DNA from: Clostridia bacterium
GTDB taxonomy: Bacteria; Bacillota; Clostridia; Lachnospirales; Lachnospiraceae
Direction of reading: 5' to 3'
Length of the DNA: 64,000 nucleotides
NCBI GenBank assembly: GCA_910575625.1
Contig: CAJTFD010000002.1
Coordinates: 124,001-188,000, forward strand
Shown here: positions 53,794 through 62,695 of the stretch, one piece after another
Numbering within the stretch: position 1 is the first letter of the stretch
Layout of the letters: each line of letters opens with the position of its first letter
The notes under the pieces: model-generated
Database searches by the model: none
Seen by the model: only the letters and a program-made list of their open reading frames with translations
What the model was told of the DNA's origin: nothing
Translations under genes and position numbers: made by a program

Positions 53794-54693
53794 ATGGATG
53801 ATTTTTTGATGAGGCCAAAAGTAGACTTTGCATTTAAGGAGATTATGACAGATGAACGGGCACGTATAGGTTTTCTGTCTGCGGTATTGAAGATCCGGCC
53901 CGAAGATATCAAGGAGACGCGCATCCTCAACACGAACCTGCGCAAGGAGCATGAAGACGATAAACTGGGGATCCTAGATGTTCGGCTCTTGATGAATGAT
54001 GACACGGAGGCGGACATAGAGATCCAGTTGACGGAACTGAGGGTATGGACAGAACGGGCATTGTTCTATCTGTCAAAGATGTATGTGGATCAGATCCTAT
54101 CCGGCCAGGATTATGATGTGTTCAAAAAATGCGTGAGCATCAGTATTCTGGACTTTGATCTCTTCCATAAGGAGACAGGATTCTATTCCTGTTTCCATAT
54201 AATGGAAGATACACGGCATTTTATCTATACGGATAAGATGGAGTTCCATGTCATCGAATTACCAAAACTTCCAGAGGAACTCAGAGAAGGATGCAGTGAT
54301 ATTGAACTATGGGCAAGATTCATCAATGCCGAAGGGAAGGAGGAGTTTGATATGTTGGCACAGAAGGATCCGTATATTGAGAGTGCGTATGAGCATCTGC
54401 AGGTGATCAGCCAGGATAGGGAAAAACGTCTGGAATATGAAGCTAGGCAGAAGGCCATCAGGGATTACAACCAGATGATGCGGGAGGCAGAAGAACGCGG
54501 GAGAGAAGCTGGTGAAAGGATTGGGAGAGAAGCCGGTGAAAGGATTGGAAGAGAAGCCGGTGAAAAACATGCAGAAGAACGTATCAATAAGCTGCATTCA
54601 TATCTGATAAGAGAAAAACGCTTTGAAGATTTAGAACGTTCTACCAATGATGGAGATTTTCAGAAACAGTTGATGGAACAGTATGGGATCTGA
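53794..54693 (+). CDS. Rpn/PD-(D/E)XK nuclease-family protein
   Basis: A 299-residue protein of the Rpn/TIGR01784 family. MRPKVDFAFKEIMTDER is the typical start. The nuclease core is D in LGILDVRLLM and ExQ in ADIEIQLTEL. Residues about 236-259 are three copies of an eight-residue unit like GREAGERI, from a 24-base tandem repeat. Such proteins cut DNA and promote recombination, and are often found in mobile patches. AAGGGGG lies before the ATG. It overlaps the next gene by 11 bases. Confidence 0.85.
   Translation: MDDFLMRPKVDFAFKEIMTDERARIGFLSAVLKIRPEDIKETRILNTNLRKEHEDDKLGILDVRLLMNDDTEADIEIQLTELRVWTERALFYLSKMYVDQILSGQDYDVFKKCVSISILDFDLFHKETGFYSCFHIMEDTRHFIYTDKMEFHVIELPKLPEELREGCSDIELWARFINAEGKEEFDMLAQKDPYIESAYEHLQVISQDREKRLEYEARQKAIRDYNQMMREAEERGREAGERIGREAGERIGREAGEKHAEERINKLHSYLIREKRFEDLERSTNDGDFQKQLMEQYGI
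54499..54570 (+). repeat. Three 24-base tandem repeats inside the Rpn gene
   Basis: Units at 54499, 54523 and 54547; each starts GGGAGAGAAGC (third GGAAGAGAAGC) and keeps GGTGAAA. The repeat is in frame, so copy-number change adds or removes eight residues in a charged helix without breaking the protein. Confidence 0.8.
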
Positions 54694-55459
54694 TCTGTTG
54701 AGCAATGTATTAATGTCAGTGGCGTTGGATGATAAGGCGGCCTGTCAGCATGTATTGAGGATCCTGACGGGGATCAGGGACTTGATAGTATTGGAGGTGC
54801 GGTCACAATACCGTGTGTCTAAGATCACATCCCATGATGCGATCTTGGATATATTGGCCGAGGACAGCAGCGGGGGACTTTTCAATCTGGAGATACAGAG
54901 AGCTGATACCATCGATCATGCCCGGCGCACGAGGTTTTATGGAGCGATGGTCGACAGTGGATATCTGATGAAAGGAAAAACGTATTCCGATCTTCCAGAT
55001 GTGTACATCATATACATAAGTGAGAAAGACTTATGGAAGGCGGGGCGTACAAGCTATCCAGTTGAAAAATATTTTAAGAGTACAGGAGTGCGATACGATG
55101 ATGGCCAACATATCCTATATGTCAATGCCGCAGTCGATGATGGTTCGGAAACAGCAAGGCTGATGCAGTATTTTAAAACGGCAGACCCAGATGATATGAG
55201 CCAGGGTGATCTGTCAAAAAGGGTGCATTTTTTGAAGTGTGAGGAAGGAGGTTACGAGATCATGTGTGAAATCAGTGAAAAGATCTATGCAGAAGGCCTG
55301 GAAATGGGCCGGACGGAAGGAGAGCTCAATGCGAAGAGGACGATGGCCTATAATATGCACAAAAAAGGATATCCTGACAGTACGATCGCAGAATTACTCG
55401 AAGTCAGTATGTCAAGAGTAAAGGGATGGATCGATAGTGAGATGGTGGCTGTAAAGTAA
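54683..55459 (+). CDS. Second Rpn/PD-(D/E)XK nuclease-family protein
   Basis: A 258-residue protein of the same superfamily but a different branch. SHDAILDILAEDSSGGLFNLEIQ carries the D and ExQ residues. The N-terminus is shorter than in relatives, which usually have about 15 more residues before LSNVLMSVAL, so it may be slightly truncated or start inside the previous gene. The tail (GRTEGELNAKRTMAYNMHKKGY, then VSMSRVKGW) has a small HTH-like end. The role is as for its neighbour. Confidence 0.8.
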   Translation: MGSDLLSNVLMSVALDDKAACQHVLRILTGIRDLIVLEVRSQYRVSKITSHDAILDILAEDSSGGLFNLEIQRADTIDHARRTRFYGAMVDSGYLMKGKTYSDLPDVYIIYISEKDLWKAGRTSYPVEKYFKSTGVRYDDGQHILYVNAAVDDGSETARLMQYFKTADPDDMSQGDLSKRVHFLKCEEGGYEIMCEISEKIYAEGLEMGRTEGELNAKRTMAYNMHKKGYPDSTIAELLEVSMSRVKGWIDSEMVAVK

Positions 55460-55804
55460 ATGTTGGCTAGATCCAGGTCAAGATGATAAAATGATGTGGA
55501 TCATGATACGGGGTAAGAAATCTTGGAGATTTTTTACCCTATTTTTGTTGTGCAAAAAAATGGCTTATCTGAGAGGAGGAAAAATGGGGACAGGTTAGTC
55601 GGGTATATGGAAGGGCATGGGTATCTATTGGGGCACAAAGATGGGAAACTGTACCGGGGTGATCTGTGCTATGGAGCTGATGATATATATTGGGAAACAT
55701 ATACCCTATATGATACGATCGAGGACAAGGCATTACCAGTCTGACTTTGATATAGATAAGGAGATGCTACGGGGAGCGGCAGGAAAGGGAACGTTATAAG
55801 GAAG
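55460..55804. other. Gap with a short unrecognised frame
   Basis: A frame at 55523-55744 contains GHGYLLGHKDGKLYRGDLCYG but has no ribosome site and ends before a shifted frame (DIDKEMLRGAAGKGTL). It looks like a broken gene fragment joined to the integrase remnant. Family unknown. Confidence 0.4.
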
Positions 55805-56614
55805 GTGATCCGGATGCATTTACAAAGAGATTGGCTATATAGGGATTGGCAGGAACAGAGAGCGGTTGAAGACAATCTTGTTATCAACAATCCGGTCAGT
55901 GGAATAAAACTCAGGGCAGACAAGGAGATCAAGGCAAGATCCCTCACGCTCGAAGAACAGGCGATATTTTTTGATCATTGCCGCAATACCTTTTATGATG
56001 ATCTTTTTCATGTGGCGGTCAATACGGGGCTGCGGCCGGGAGAACTGTTCGCCCTCCGATCATCGGACATAGACCTTCAAAATGGATTTATCGACGTGAA
56101 CAAAACACTTGTTTACCAAAAGTATCTTGAAGACAGTGGAAAGACATTCCACATTGAGCCGCCGAAAACAAAGCAGAGTTATCGAAAAGTACCGATAAAC
56201 AGTGTATGCCGGACATATCTTGAAAAGCAGATGGAGTTGAAAATGGTCGTGTCGCAGAAAAGGCCAAAACAGCAGAACGATCATCTGTTTGTGACGAGAT
56301 CCAACACACCGCTCAATTCCCAGATATATGCAGATGCGATAAAAGCGGTCATAAAGCAGATAAACCTGGTAAGACCGCTGGACGACCAATTTGAGGTGTT
56401 CAGCGGTCATACATTCCGGCACACATTCGCCGCACGATGTTTTGAAAACGGAGTGGATGCAAAGGTGGTGCAGAGTTGCCTTGGACACGCAAGCCTGAAA
56501 ATGACCATGGACTTGTACACCCATGTAACAGACGAAAGATCCATGACGGATATCGAGAAGATCGTGCCGCAGGCTGAGAGCAAGATGGTTGACATAAGGA
56601 GCAAGATGGCATGA
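55805..56614 (+). pseudogene. Tyrosine recombinase lacking its N-terminus
   Basis: 269 codons with a full catalytic domain: Arg in GLRPGELFAL, H-x2-R in HTFRHTFAARC, LGHAS, and Tyr in DLYTHV. The N-terminal arm-binding and most of the core-binding domain are missing; the frame starts (GTG 55805) in an unrelated sequence and joins at about EDNLVINNPVSGIKL. It is probably inactive. Its 3' end is duplicated at 51254-51459. Confidence 0.75.
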
Positions 56615-56619
56615 GATCC

Positions 56620-56664
56620 ACTACACCATTTTTAAGATTTTACTACACCATTAACTACACCATT
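56620..56664 (+). repeat. Three ACTACACCATT direct repeats after the integrase
   Basis: Identical 11-base copies at 56620, 56642 and 56654. Short direct repeats beside an integrase gene are typical arm-type binding sites of an attachment region. No matching att core could be seen at the other side. Confidence 0.5.
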
Positions 56665-56760
56665 TTGCTGTAAAACTGTATGGATCTGTGTGAAAAAACG
56701 TGAAATACATAAAGCAGGCGGACGAAGCGTACAACCTAGGATCTTAAAGCATTTCCGCCA

Positions 56761-57681
56761 TCAAAACGGCGTACCTTCCAGGTCATAAGGCGTGATCTGG
56801 TACACATAATAATTCAGCCAATTGGTGTAAAGATTGTTGGCTGTAGCACGCCACAGAAGATCTGGCCGGTTGGAGGGGTCGTCATCTCTGTAATAATTCG
56901 CCGGGGGCTGTATGGGCAGCCCTTTGGCCAGGTCGCGCTTATATTCCGTATCCAGTGTCATGCGGTCATATTCCGGGTGGCCCATGACGAAGATCTGCCG
57001 CCCTTCGTGGGCCATGGCCAGGAACAGCCCGGCTTCATCGGATTCAGCCAGCACGGTCAGTTCGCTGCACTGGCGGATCATCTCCATGGGAACGTCAGTA
57101 TGCCTGGAATGGGGGGCTAGGAAGACGTCATCGAATCCCCGCACCAGTGGGATCTTCCGGTTGGACACCCGGTGTCGATAGAGCCCGAAGAGCTTCTGTT
57201 CCAGCTGTACTTTGGGAAGCCCAAAGAAATGATACAGTCCGGCTTGCGCGCCCCAGCAGAGGAAGAGGGTGGATGTCACATTCTGCGTGCTCCAGTCCAT
57301 GATCTTGACCAATTCATCCCAATAATCCACGTCCTCAAAGCGGATCTGCTCCACCGGTGCGCCGGTGATGATCAGACCGTCGAATTTCTGTTCTTTCAAT
57401 TCAGCAAAACTCAGGTAAAATTTATTGAGATGGCTCATGGATGTGTGCCGGGATCTGTGGGTGCTCATCCGCATGAAAGCCACGTCCACCTGCAGGGGTG
57501 TATTGGAGAGGGAGCGGAGGAGCTGCAGTTCAGTGTCTTCTTTTAGCGGCATCAGGTTTAAGATCAAGATCTGGATGGGACGGATGTCCTGATGCGTGGC
57601 ACGGTGCTCATCCATGATGAAGATGTTCTCTTTTTCTAAGATCCCTTTTACGGGGAGGTCATTTTGTATTTTGATCGGCAT
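56761..57681 (-). CDS. metAA: MetA, homoserine O-acetyltransferase
   Basis: A 306-residue MetA-family enzyme of methionine synthesis. The nucleophile is Cys142 (LFLCWGAQAG) and the catalytic His/Glu are in GHPEYDR. Residue 111 is Glu (GAPVEQ); in this family Glu111 marks use of acetyl-CoA and Gly111 succinyl-CoA, so it should make O-acetylhomoserine. GAGGAAATGACC lies before the ATG. A single gene with its own promoter. Confidence 0.93.
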   Translation of the reverse strand: MPIKIQNDLPVKGILEKENIFIMDEHRATHQDIRPIQILILNLMPLKEDTELQLLRSLSNTPLQVDVAFMRMSTHRSRHTSMSHLNKFYLSFAELKEQKFDGLIITGAPVEQIRFEDVDYWDELVKIMDWSTQNVTSTLFLCWGAQAGLYHFFGLPKVQLEQKLFGLYRHRVSNRKIPLVRGFDDVFLAPHSRHTDVPMEMIRQCSELTVLAESDEAGLFLAMAHEGRQIFVMGHPEYDRMTLDTEYKRDLAKGLPIQPPANYYRDDDPSNRPDLLWRATANNLYTNWLNYYVYQITPYDLEGTPF

Positions 57682-57733
57682 AGGTCATTTCCTCGAGATA
57701 TTTTGGTCTGTTTTTTGATTTTTGACAGTAGGG

Positions 57734-57762
57734 ATTATAGCATAGGATGGGGAGGATTTCAA
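57734..57762 (-). promoter_or_regulatory. metA promoter
   Basis: Minus strand TTGAAA (57762-57757), 17 bases, TATAAT (57739-57734). The leader to the ATG is only about 45 bases, so there is no room for a SAM riboswitch. The rest of the 287-base gap to 57968 shows nothing certain. Confidence 0.7.
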
Positions 57763-57968
57763 GAGGTTGTGCGGGCGTTACAAGGGCGAGAGGGATAAAA
57801 AGTCCGGCTGAGAAATGTCCGTCGATATTTAACCGCCAAAGTCATATATAGTAAAGATCAGCTTTACCGGACGGGCAGGATGCATTAAAATAAGTCATAT
57901 CGAGACACAGAGGGCAGCGCGGTATACGGCCCGGAGACGATGGAGTGGTATAAAAGGAGGAGTTTGAC

Positions 57969-59381
57969 ATGAGTGTACAGAAGAAACCGGAGAGATCATG
58001 GGAAGAGCGCAAAGCCGCTCTTTTCAACGAAAAGAAAAACGGCTATGACCAGATCGACGATCAGACAAAGGCTCGGATGGAAGATTATTGCGAGGGCTAT
58101 AAACGGTTCCTGGATATGGCCAAGACGGAACGGGAAGCGGTGGAGACAGTGGTGGGACTGGCCAAAGCCCAAGGTTTTGTGTCCTTTGAGAGGGGCAGTA
58201 AACTCCAACCTGGGGATAAAGTCTACCATGTAAACAGAGGCAAGTCCGTCATGTTGGCCGTCATCGGCGAAACGCCGCTTTCTGAGGGTATCCAGATTAC
58301 AGCGGCCCACATCGATTCGCCCCGCCTGGATATCAAGCCCAATCCCCTCTATGAGGACGGGGAAATCGCATTGATGAAGACCCATTATTATGGTGGCATC
58401 CGCAAGTACCAGTGGCTGTCGATCCCACTGAAACTCCATGGCGTTGTCATCCGCAGAGACGGGACATCCGTCCGGGTCTGCATCGGGGATGAGCCGGGCG
58501 ACCCTTATCTGGTCATCCCCGATCTTTTGCCGCACCTGGCTGTGGAACAGTCCAAGAAGCCCCTGGGCACAGCGGTCGATCCGGAAAACCTCAACCTCTT
58601 CGTGGGCACCTGTCCTTTCCCGGGAGCGGAAGGGGCGGATCGTATCAAGCTGATGGTCTTGGATCTTTTAGAGCAAAAATATGGGATCACCGAGGCAGAC
58701 TTTCTTTCCGCGGAACTCAGTGCTGTGCCTGCCTATCCGGCTTGTGATGTGGGGCTGGACCGTTCCATGATCGGAGGGTATGGACAGGATGACAGAGTAT
58801 GCGCCTATGCGGCCCTGCAGGCTCTCTTCCAGGTTGAAAAGGGCGGCAGGACATGTGTATGTGTGCTGGCCGATAAGGAGGAGATCGGCTCAGACGGCGT
58901 CTCCGGTATGCAGTCCTGGGCTTTTGACACATTTATCTCGGATCTGTGCGACACACAGGGGGTGGCCTTAAAGACCTGTTATGAGCATTCATTCTGTCTG
59001 TCCGCCGATGTGACCGCCTGCTTTGATCCGAATTTCAGCGAGGTCTATGATAAATACAATGCGAGCTACATCAACCGGGGTGTGGGCATATGTAAGTATA
59101 CAGGCTCCCGGGGCAAATCAGGGGCCTCCGACGCGTCTGCGGAGGTGATGGGCCGTGTCCGCAGAGCGTTCGACGAGGCCGGTGTCCTCTGGCATGTGGC
59201 GGAGATGGGAAAAACCGATGTGGGCGGCGGCGGTACGGTGGCCCTCTACATGGCCAACCGGAACATCGATACGGTGGATGCGGGCGTGCCGGTGCTGGGG
59301 ATGCACGCGCCGTTTGAGGTCACCAGCAAATTGGATTGTTATATGACTTATCTGGGGATGCGGGCAGTCTTTGAAATGTGA
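57969..59381 (+). CDS. M18 family aminopeptidase
   Basis: A 470-residue metallopeptidase of the M18 type. Metal-binding residues are in TAAHIDSPRLD, ADKEEIGSDG and the C-terminal GMHAPFEV; GYGQDDRVCAY is conserved. It removes N-terminal (often acidic) residues from peptides in the cytoplasm. AAAGGAGG precedes the ATG. A single gene. The 350 bases after it (59382-59731) contain AT-rich sequence with no gene I can support. Confidence 0.93.
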   Translation: MSVQKKPERSWEERKAALFNEKKNGYDQIDDQTKARMEDYCEGYKRFLDMAKTEREAVETVVGLAKAQGFVSFERGSKLQPGDKVYHVNRGKSVMLAVIGETPLSEGIQITAAHIDSPRLDIKPNPLYEDGEIALMKTHYYGGIRKYQWLSIPLKLHGVVIRRDGTSVRVCIGDEPGDPYLVIPDLLPHLAVEQSKKPLGTAVDPENLNLFVGTCPFPGAEGADRIKLMVLDLLEQKYGITEADFLSAELSAVPAYPACDVGLDRSMIGGYGQDDRVCAYAALQALFQVEKGGRTCVCVLADKEEIGSDGVSGMQSWAFDTFISDLCDTQGVALKTCYEHSFCLSADVTACFDPNFSEVYDKYNASYINRGVGICKYTGSRGKSGASDASAEVMGRVRRAFDEAGVLWHVAEMGKTDVGGGGTVALYMANRNIDTVDAGVPVLGMHAPFEVTSKLDCYMTYLGMRAVFEM

Positions 59382-59731
59382 TCCCTCTTACTATAGATAA
59401 AAGGAAGAAAAAGAGCTGTTGGAGGTCATCAGCCGCCATTATAGCAATAGAGCGTGTATTTTGACAGATCAGTCGATCAATATAGGAGAATATGATAAGA
59501 AGACCATAAAATTTTCAATGATAAGTGAAAAATATTCTATGTTTTATCCATAAAATATCTTATATACTGTCAATATCAACAAAGAGGATCTGGGAATACT
59601 AGAGTATGTTTTAAAACCCATCCATGCCGACTGCGCGTCCCTCATGCGGAACAGGTCTTTCACGAATTGTGACATACAGTTGACATAAAGCAGTTTTCAA
59701 ACATGTTCTGGGGAGAAAGGAGAAGATTTAT

Positions 59732-61069
59732 ATGAAAAGGAAAGTAGTTTCAATGACAATGGCCGTACTGTTAGGACTTTCACTGGCAGCATGCGGCTCC
59801 AACGATAAGGGTACTGACGCGGGGAGCAGTCAGGCCGCTGACAGCCAGGAGGCCACCGAGGCGCCGTCAAAAGAAGATGGGGATGCGGGAGCAGACACAG
59901 GCGCAGCGGCTGCAAATAAAGACAAGCCTTTAGTATGGTTCAACCGTCAGCCATCCAACAGCTCCACAGGAGAATTGGACATGACGGCTTTGAATTTCAA
60001 TGCGGATACATACTATGTCGGATTTGACGCTAACCAGGGCGCGGAACTCCAGGGGACGATGGTCAAAGAATACATTGAAGCAAATATCGACAAGATCGAC
60101 CGCAACGGCGACGGCACCATCGGCTATGTGCTGGCGATCGGTGACATCGGACACAACGATTCCATCGCGCGTACGCGAGGTGTCCGCAAGGCTCTCGGGA
60201 CCGGCGTGGAAAAAGACGGCAACATCAACAGCGATCCGGCCGGCACCAACACCGACGGCACATCCAGCATCGTTCAAGACGGCGAGATCGAAGTGGGCGG
60301 AAAGAAATACGTCGTCCGTGAGCTGGCTTCCCAGGAGATGAAGAATTCCGCAGGGGCCACCTGGGATGCGGCGACAGCCGGCAATGCGATCGGGACATGG
60401 TCTTCCTCTTTTGGGGATCAGATCGACATCATAGCTTCCAACAACGACGGCATGGGCATGTCCATGTTCAATGCATGGTCAAAAGAAAACGAAGTGCCCA
60501 CATTCGGCTATGACGCAAACAGCGATGCGGTGGCAGCCATTGCAGAGGGCTACGGCGGAACGATCAGCCAGCATGCAGACGTACAGGCGTACCTGACCTT
60601 GAGGGTGCTGCGCAACGCATTGGACGGCGTGGACGTTGACACAGGGATCGGGACGGCAGATGATGCGGGCAATGTCCTGACAGACGATGTATATGTGTAC
60701 AAAGAAGATGAGCGTTCCTACTATGCGTTGAACGTGGCGGTCACAGCTGATAACTATCAGGATTTCACAGATTCCACGAAGATCTATGATCCGGTATCCG
60801 CGCAGCTTGACGAGGGTTCTCATGCGAAGAAGAAAGTATGGCTGAACATCTACAACGCTTCCGATAACTTCCTGAGTTCCACCTATCAGCCATTGCTCCA
60901 GAGCTACGATGACATCTTAAATCTGGATGTCGAGTACATCGGCGGTGACGGCCAGACAGAATCGAACGTTACAAACCGTCTTGGAAATCCAAGTCAATAC
61001 GATGCATTTGCGATCAATATGGTTAAGACAGATAATGCAGCTTCCTATACATCTCTGCTCAGTCAGTAA
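59732..61069 (+). CDS. mglB: Galactose/methyl-galactoside-binding lipoprotein
   Basis: A 445-residue periplasmic-binding-fold lipoprotein (lipobox LSLAAC). The sugar-binding domain shows GYVLAIGDIGHNDSIARTRGV, DIIASNNDGMGMSMFNAW and FGYDANSDAVAAI, typical of MglB. It is longer than E. coli MglB because of a Ser/Ala/Asp-rich linker and inserts. Start of mglBAC; AGAAAGGAG precedes the ATG. Confidence 0.9.
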   Translation: MKRKVVSMTMAVLLGLSLAACGSNDKGTDAGSSQAADSQEATEAPSKEDGDAGADTGAAAANKDKPLVWFNRQPSNSSTGELDMTALNFNADTYYVGFDANQGAELQGTMVKEYIEANIDKIDRNGDGTIGYVLAIGDIGHNDSIARTRGVRKALGTGVEKDGNINSDPAGTNTDGTSSIVQDGEIEVGGKKYVVRELASQEMKNSAGATWDAATAGNAIGTWSSSFGDQIDIIASNNDGMGMSMFNAWSKENEVPTFGYDANSDAVAAIAEGYGGTISQHADVQAYLTLRVLRNALDGVDVDTGIGTADDAGNVLTDDVYVYKEDERSYYALNVAVTADNYQDFTDSTKIYDPVSAQLDEGSHAKKKVWLNIYNASDNFLSSTYQPLLQSYDDILNLDVEYIGGDGQTESNVTNRLGNPSQYDAFAINMVKTDNAASYTSLLSQ

Positions 61070-61094
61070 TGATCTGCATCTGTTTTAAGACCGG

Positions 61095-61127
61095 GCTGCC
61101 AGGAAGGATGACTTTCTGGCAGCTTTT
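61095..61127 (+). terminator. Hairpin attenuator between mglB and mglA
   Basis: GCTGCCAG (61095-61102) and CTGGCAGC (61116-61123) followed by TTTT. It lies inside the operon, as usual after binding-protein genes, and would keep mglB mRNA in excess of mglAC. Confidence 0.8.
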
Positions 61128-61171
61128 GAGTGAGAGGATAAACTATCGATCATGTATAGAGGAGTGACAAA

Positions 61172-62680
61172 ATGGCAGATAAGAAAGAGGAAACCGTCTT
61201 ATCGATACGGGGCATGAGCAAGTCCTTTGGGCGCAACCGGGTGCTGGATCACATCGATCTGGAACTCAAGCGGGGGTCGGTCATGGGGCTCATGGGTGAA
61301 AACGGCGCAGGGAAATCCACAATGATGAAATGTCTGTTTGGGACTTACCAAAAGGACGAAGGTGATATTTTCCTGGAGGGTCGGGAGGTGAGTTTCTCCG
61401 GGCCGAAGGATGCCCTCGAAAACGGCATCGCGATGGTGCACCAGGAGCTGAACCAATGTCTGGAGAGGAACGTGATCGACAATCTGTTCCTCGGCCGTTA
61501 TCCGGTGAACGCCATGGGGATCGTGGACGAGGGCCGGATGAAAAAGGAAGCCTCCGATCTATTCCGGAAACTGGGGATGACCGTGGACCTGACCCAGCCC
61601 ATGCGGAATATGTCCGTATCACAGAGACAGATGTGTGAAATAGCAAAGGCGATCTCTTATAATTCTAAAGTGATCGTTTTAGATGAGCCCACCTCCTCCC
61701 TGACGGTACAGGAAGTGGACAAACTCTTCGAGATGATGCGGATGTTAAAAAGCCAGGGGATCGCCCTTGTCTACATCTCCCACAAAATGGATGAGATCTT
61801 CGAGATCTGTGATGAGATCTCGGTGCTGCGCGACGGCAACCTGGTCATGACAAAAAACGCAAAAGATACAGATATGAACGAGCTGATCGCGGCCATGGTG
61901 GGGCGTTCCCTGGAGAATCGGTTCCCGCCGGTGGATAATGAGCCGAAAGATGTGATCTTATCCATCCAGAACCTGTCCACGAAGTTTGAGCCCCACCTGC
62001 AGGACATCTCCTTTGATGTGAGGGAGGGGGAGATCTTCGGGCTGTACGGCCTGGTGGGGGCCGGTCGGACCGAATTACTGGAGACGATCTTCGGGATCCG
62101 CACCCGGGCGGCGGGGCGTGTGTATTTTAAAGACCGCCTCATGAATTTTAACAGTGCGCTGGAAGCCATGGAGCATGGGTTTGCGCTGATCACAGAGGAG
62201 CGGAAGGCCAACGGGCTTTTCCTGAAAGGGGACCTGATCTTCAATACCACGATCGCAAACCTGCCCCAGTATAAGTCCGGCATCGCCCTCTCCGATCAGA
62301 AGATGACCAAGGCGACGTCCAATGAGATCAAGGTCATGCACACGAAATGTATGGGGCCGGAAGATATGATCGCGAACCTTTCCGGCGGGAACCAGCAGAA
62401 AGTCATCTTTGGGAAATGGCTGGAGAGGGGGCCCCAGATCTTCATGATGGACGAACCGACGAGGGGGATCGATGTGGGCGCAAAATATGAGATCTATGAA
62501 CTGATCATCAATATGGCGAAACGGGGGAAGACAGTCATCGTCGTCTCCTCGGAGATGCCTGAGATCTTAGGCATCACCAACCGGATCGGGGTCATGTCCA
62601 ACGGGCATCTCTCCGGGATCGTCAACACAAGAGAAACTGACCAGGAAGAACTTTTAAGGCTCAGCGCCAAATACCTATAG
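61172..62680 (+). CDS. mglA: Sugar ABC transporter ATPase MglA
   Basis: A 502-residue double ATPase. The first domain has GENGAGKSTM and VSQRQMCEIAKA, and Walker B VIVLDEPTSSL; the second has a GLVGAGRTEL loop, LSGGNQQKVIFGKWL and IFMMDEPTRGID. This is the organisation of MglA/RbsA. It powers galactoside uptake with MglC. Confidence 0.95.
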   Translation: MADKKEETVLSIRGMSKSFGRNRVLDHIDLELKRGSVMGLMGENGAGKSTMMKCLFGTYQKDEGDIFLEGREVSFSGPKDALENGIAMVHQELNQCLERNVIDNLFLGRYPVNAMGIVDEGRMKKEASDLFRKLGMTVDLTQPMRNMSVSQRQMCEIAKAISYNSKVIVLDEPTSSLTVQEVDKLFEMMRMLKSQGIALVYISHKMDEIFEICDEISVLRDGNLVMTKNAKDTDMNELIAAMVGRSLENRFPPVDNEPKDVILSIQNLSTKFEPHLQDISFDVREGEIFGLYGLVGAGRTELLETIFGIRTRAAGRVYFKDRLMNFNSALEAMEHGFALITEERKANGLFLKGDLIFNTTIANLPQYKSGIALSDQKMTKATSNEIKVMHTKCMGPEDMIANLSGGNQQKVIFGKWLERGPQIFMMDEPTRGIDVGAKYEIYELIINMAKRGKTVIVVSSEMPEILGITNRIGVMSNGHLSGIVNTRETDQEELLRLSAKYL

Positions 62681-62695
62681 GGAGGCAAAACGGAT

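Noticed and set aside
54499-54570. CRISPR array
   Set aside because: Only three abutting 24-base units without spacers, inside a coding frame. No CRISPR array was seen anywhere in the window.
57682-57733. SAM riboswitch before metA
   Set aside because: The leader from the predicted promoter is only about 45 bases, too short.
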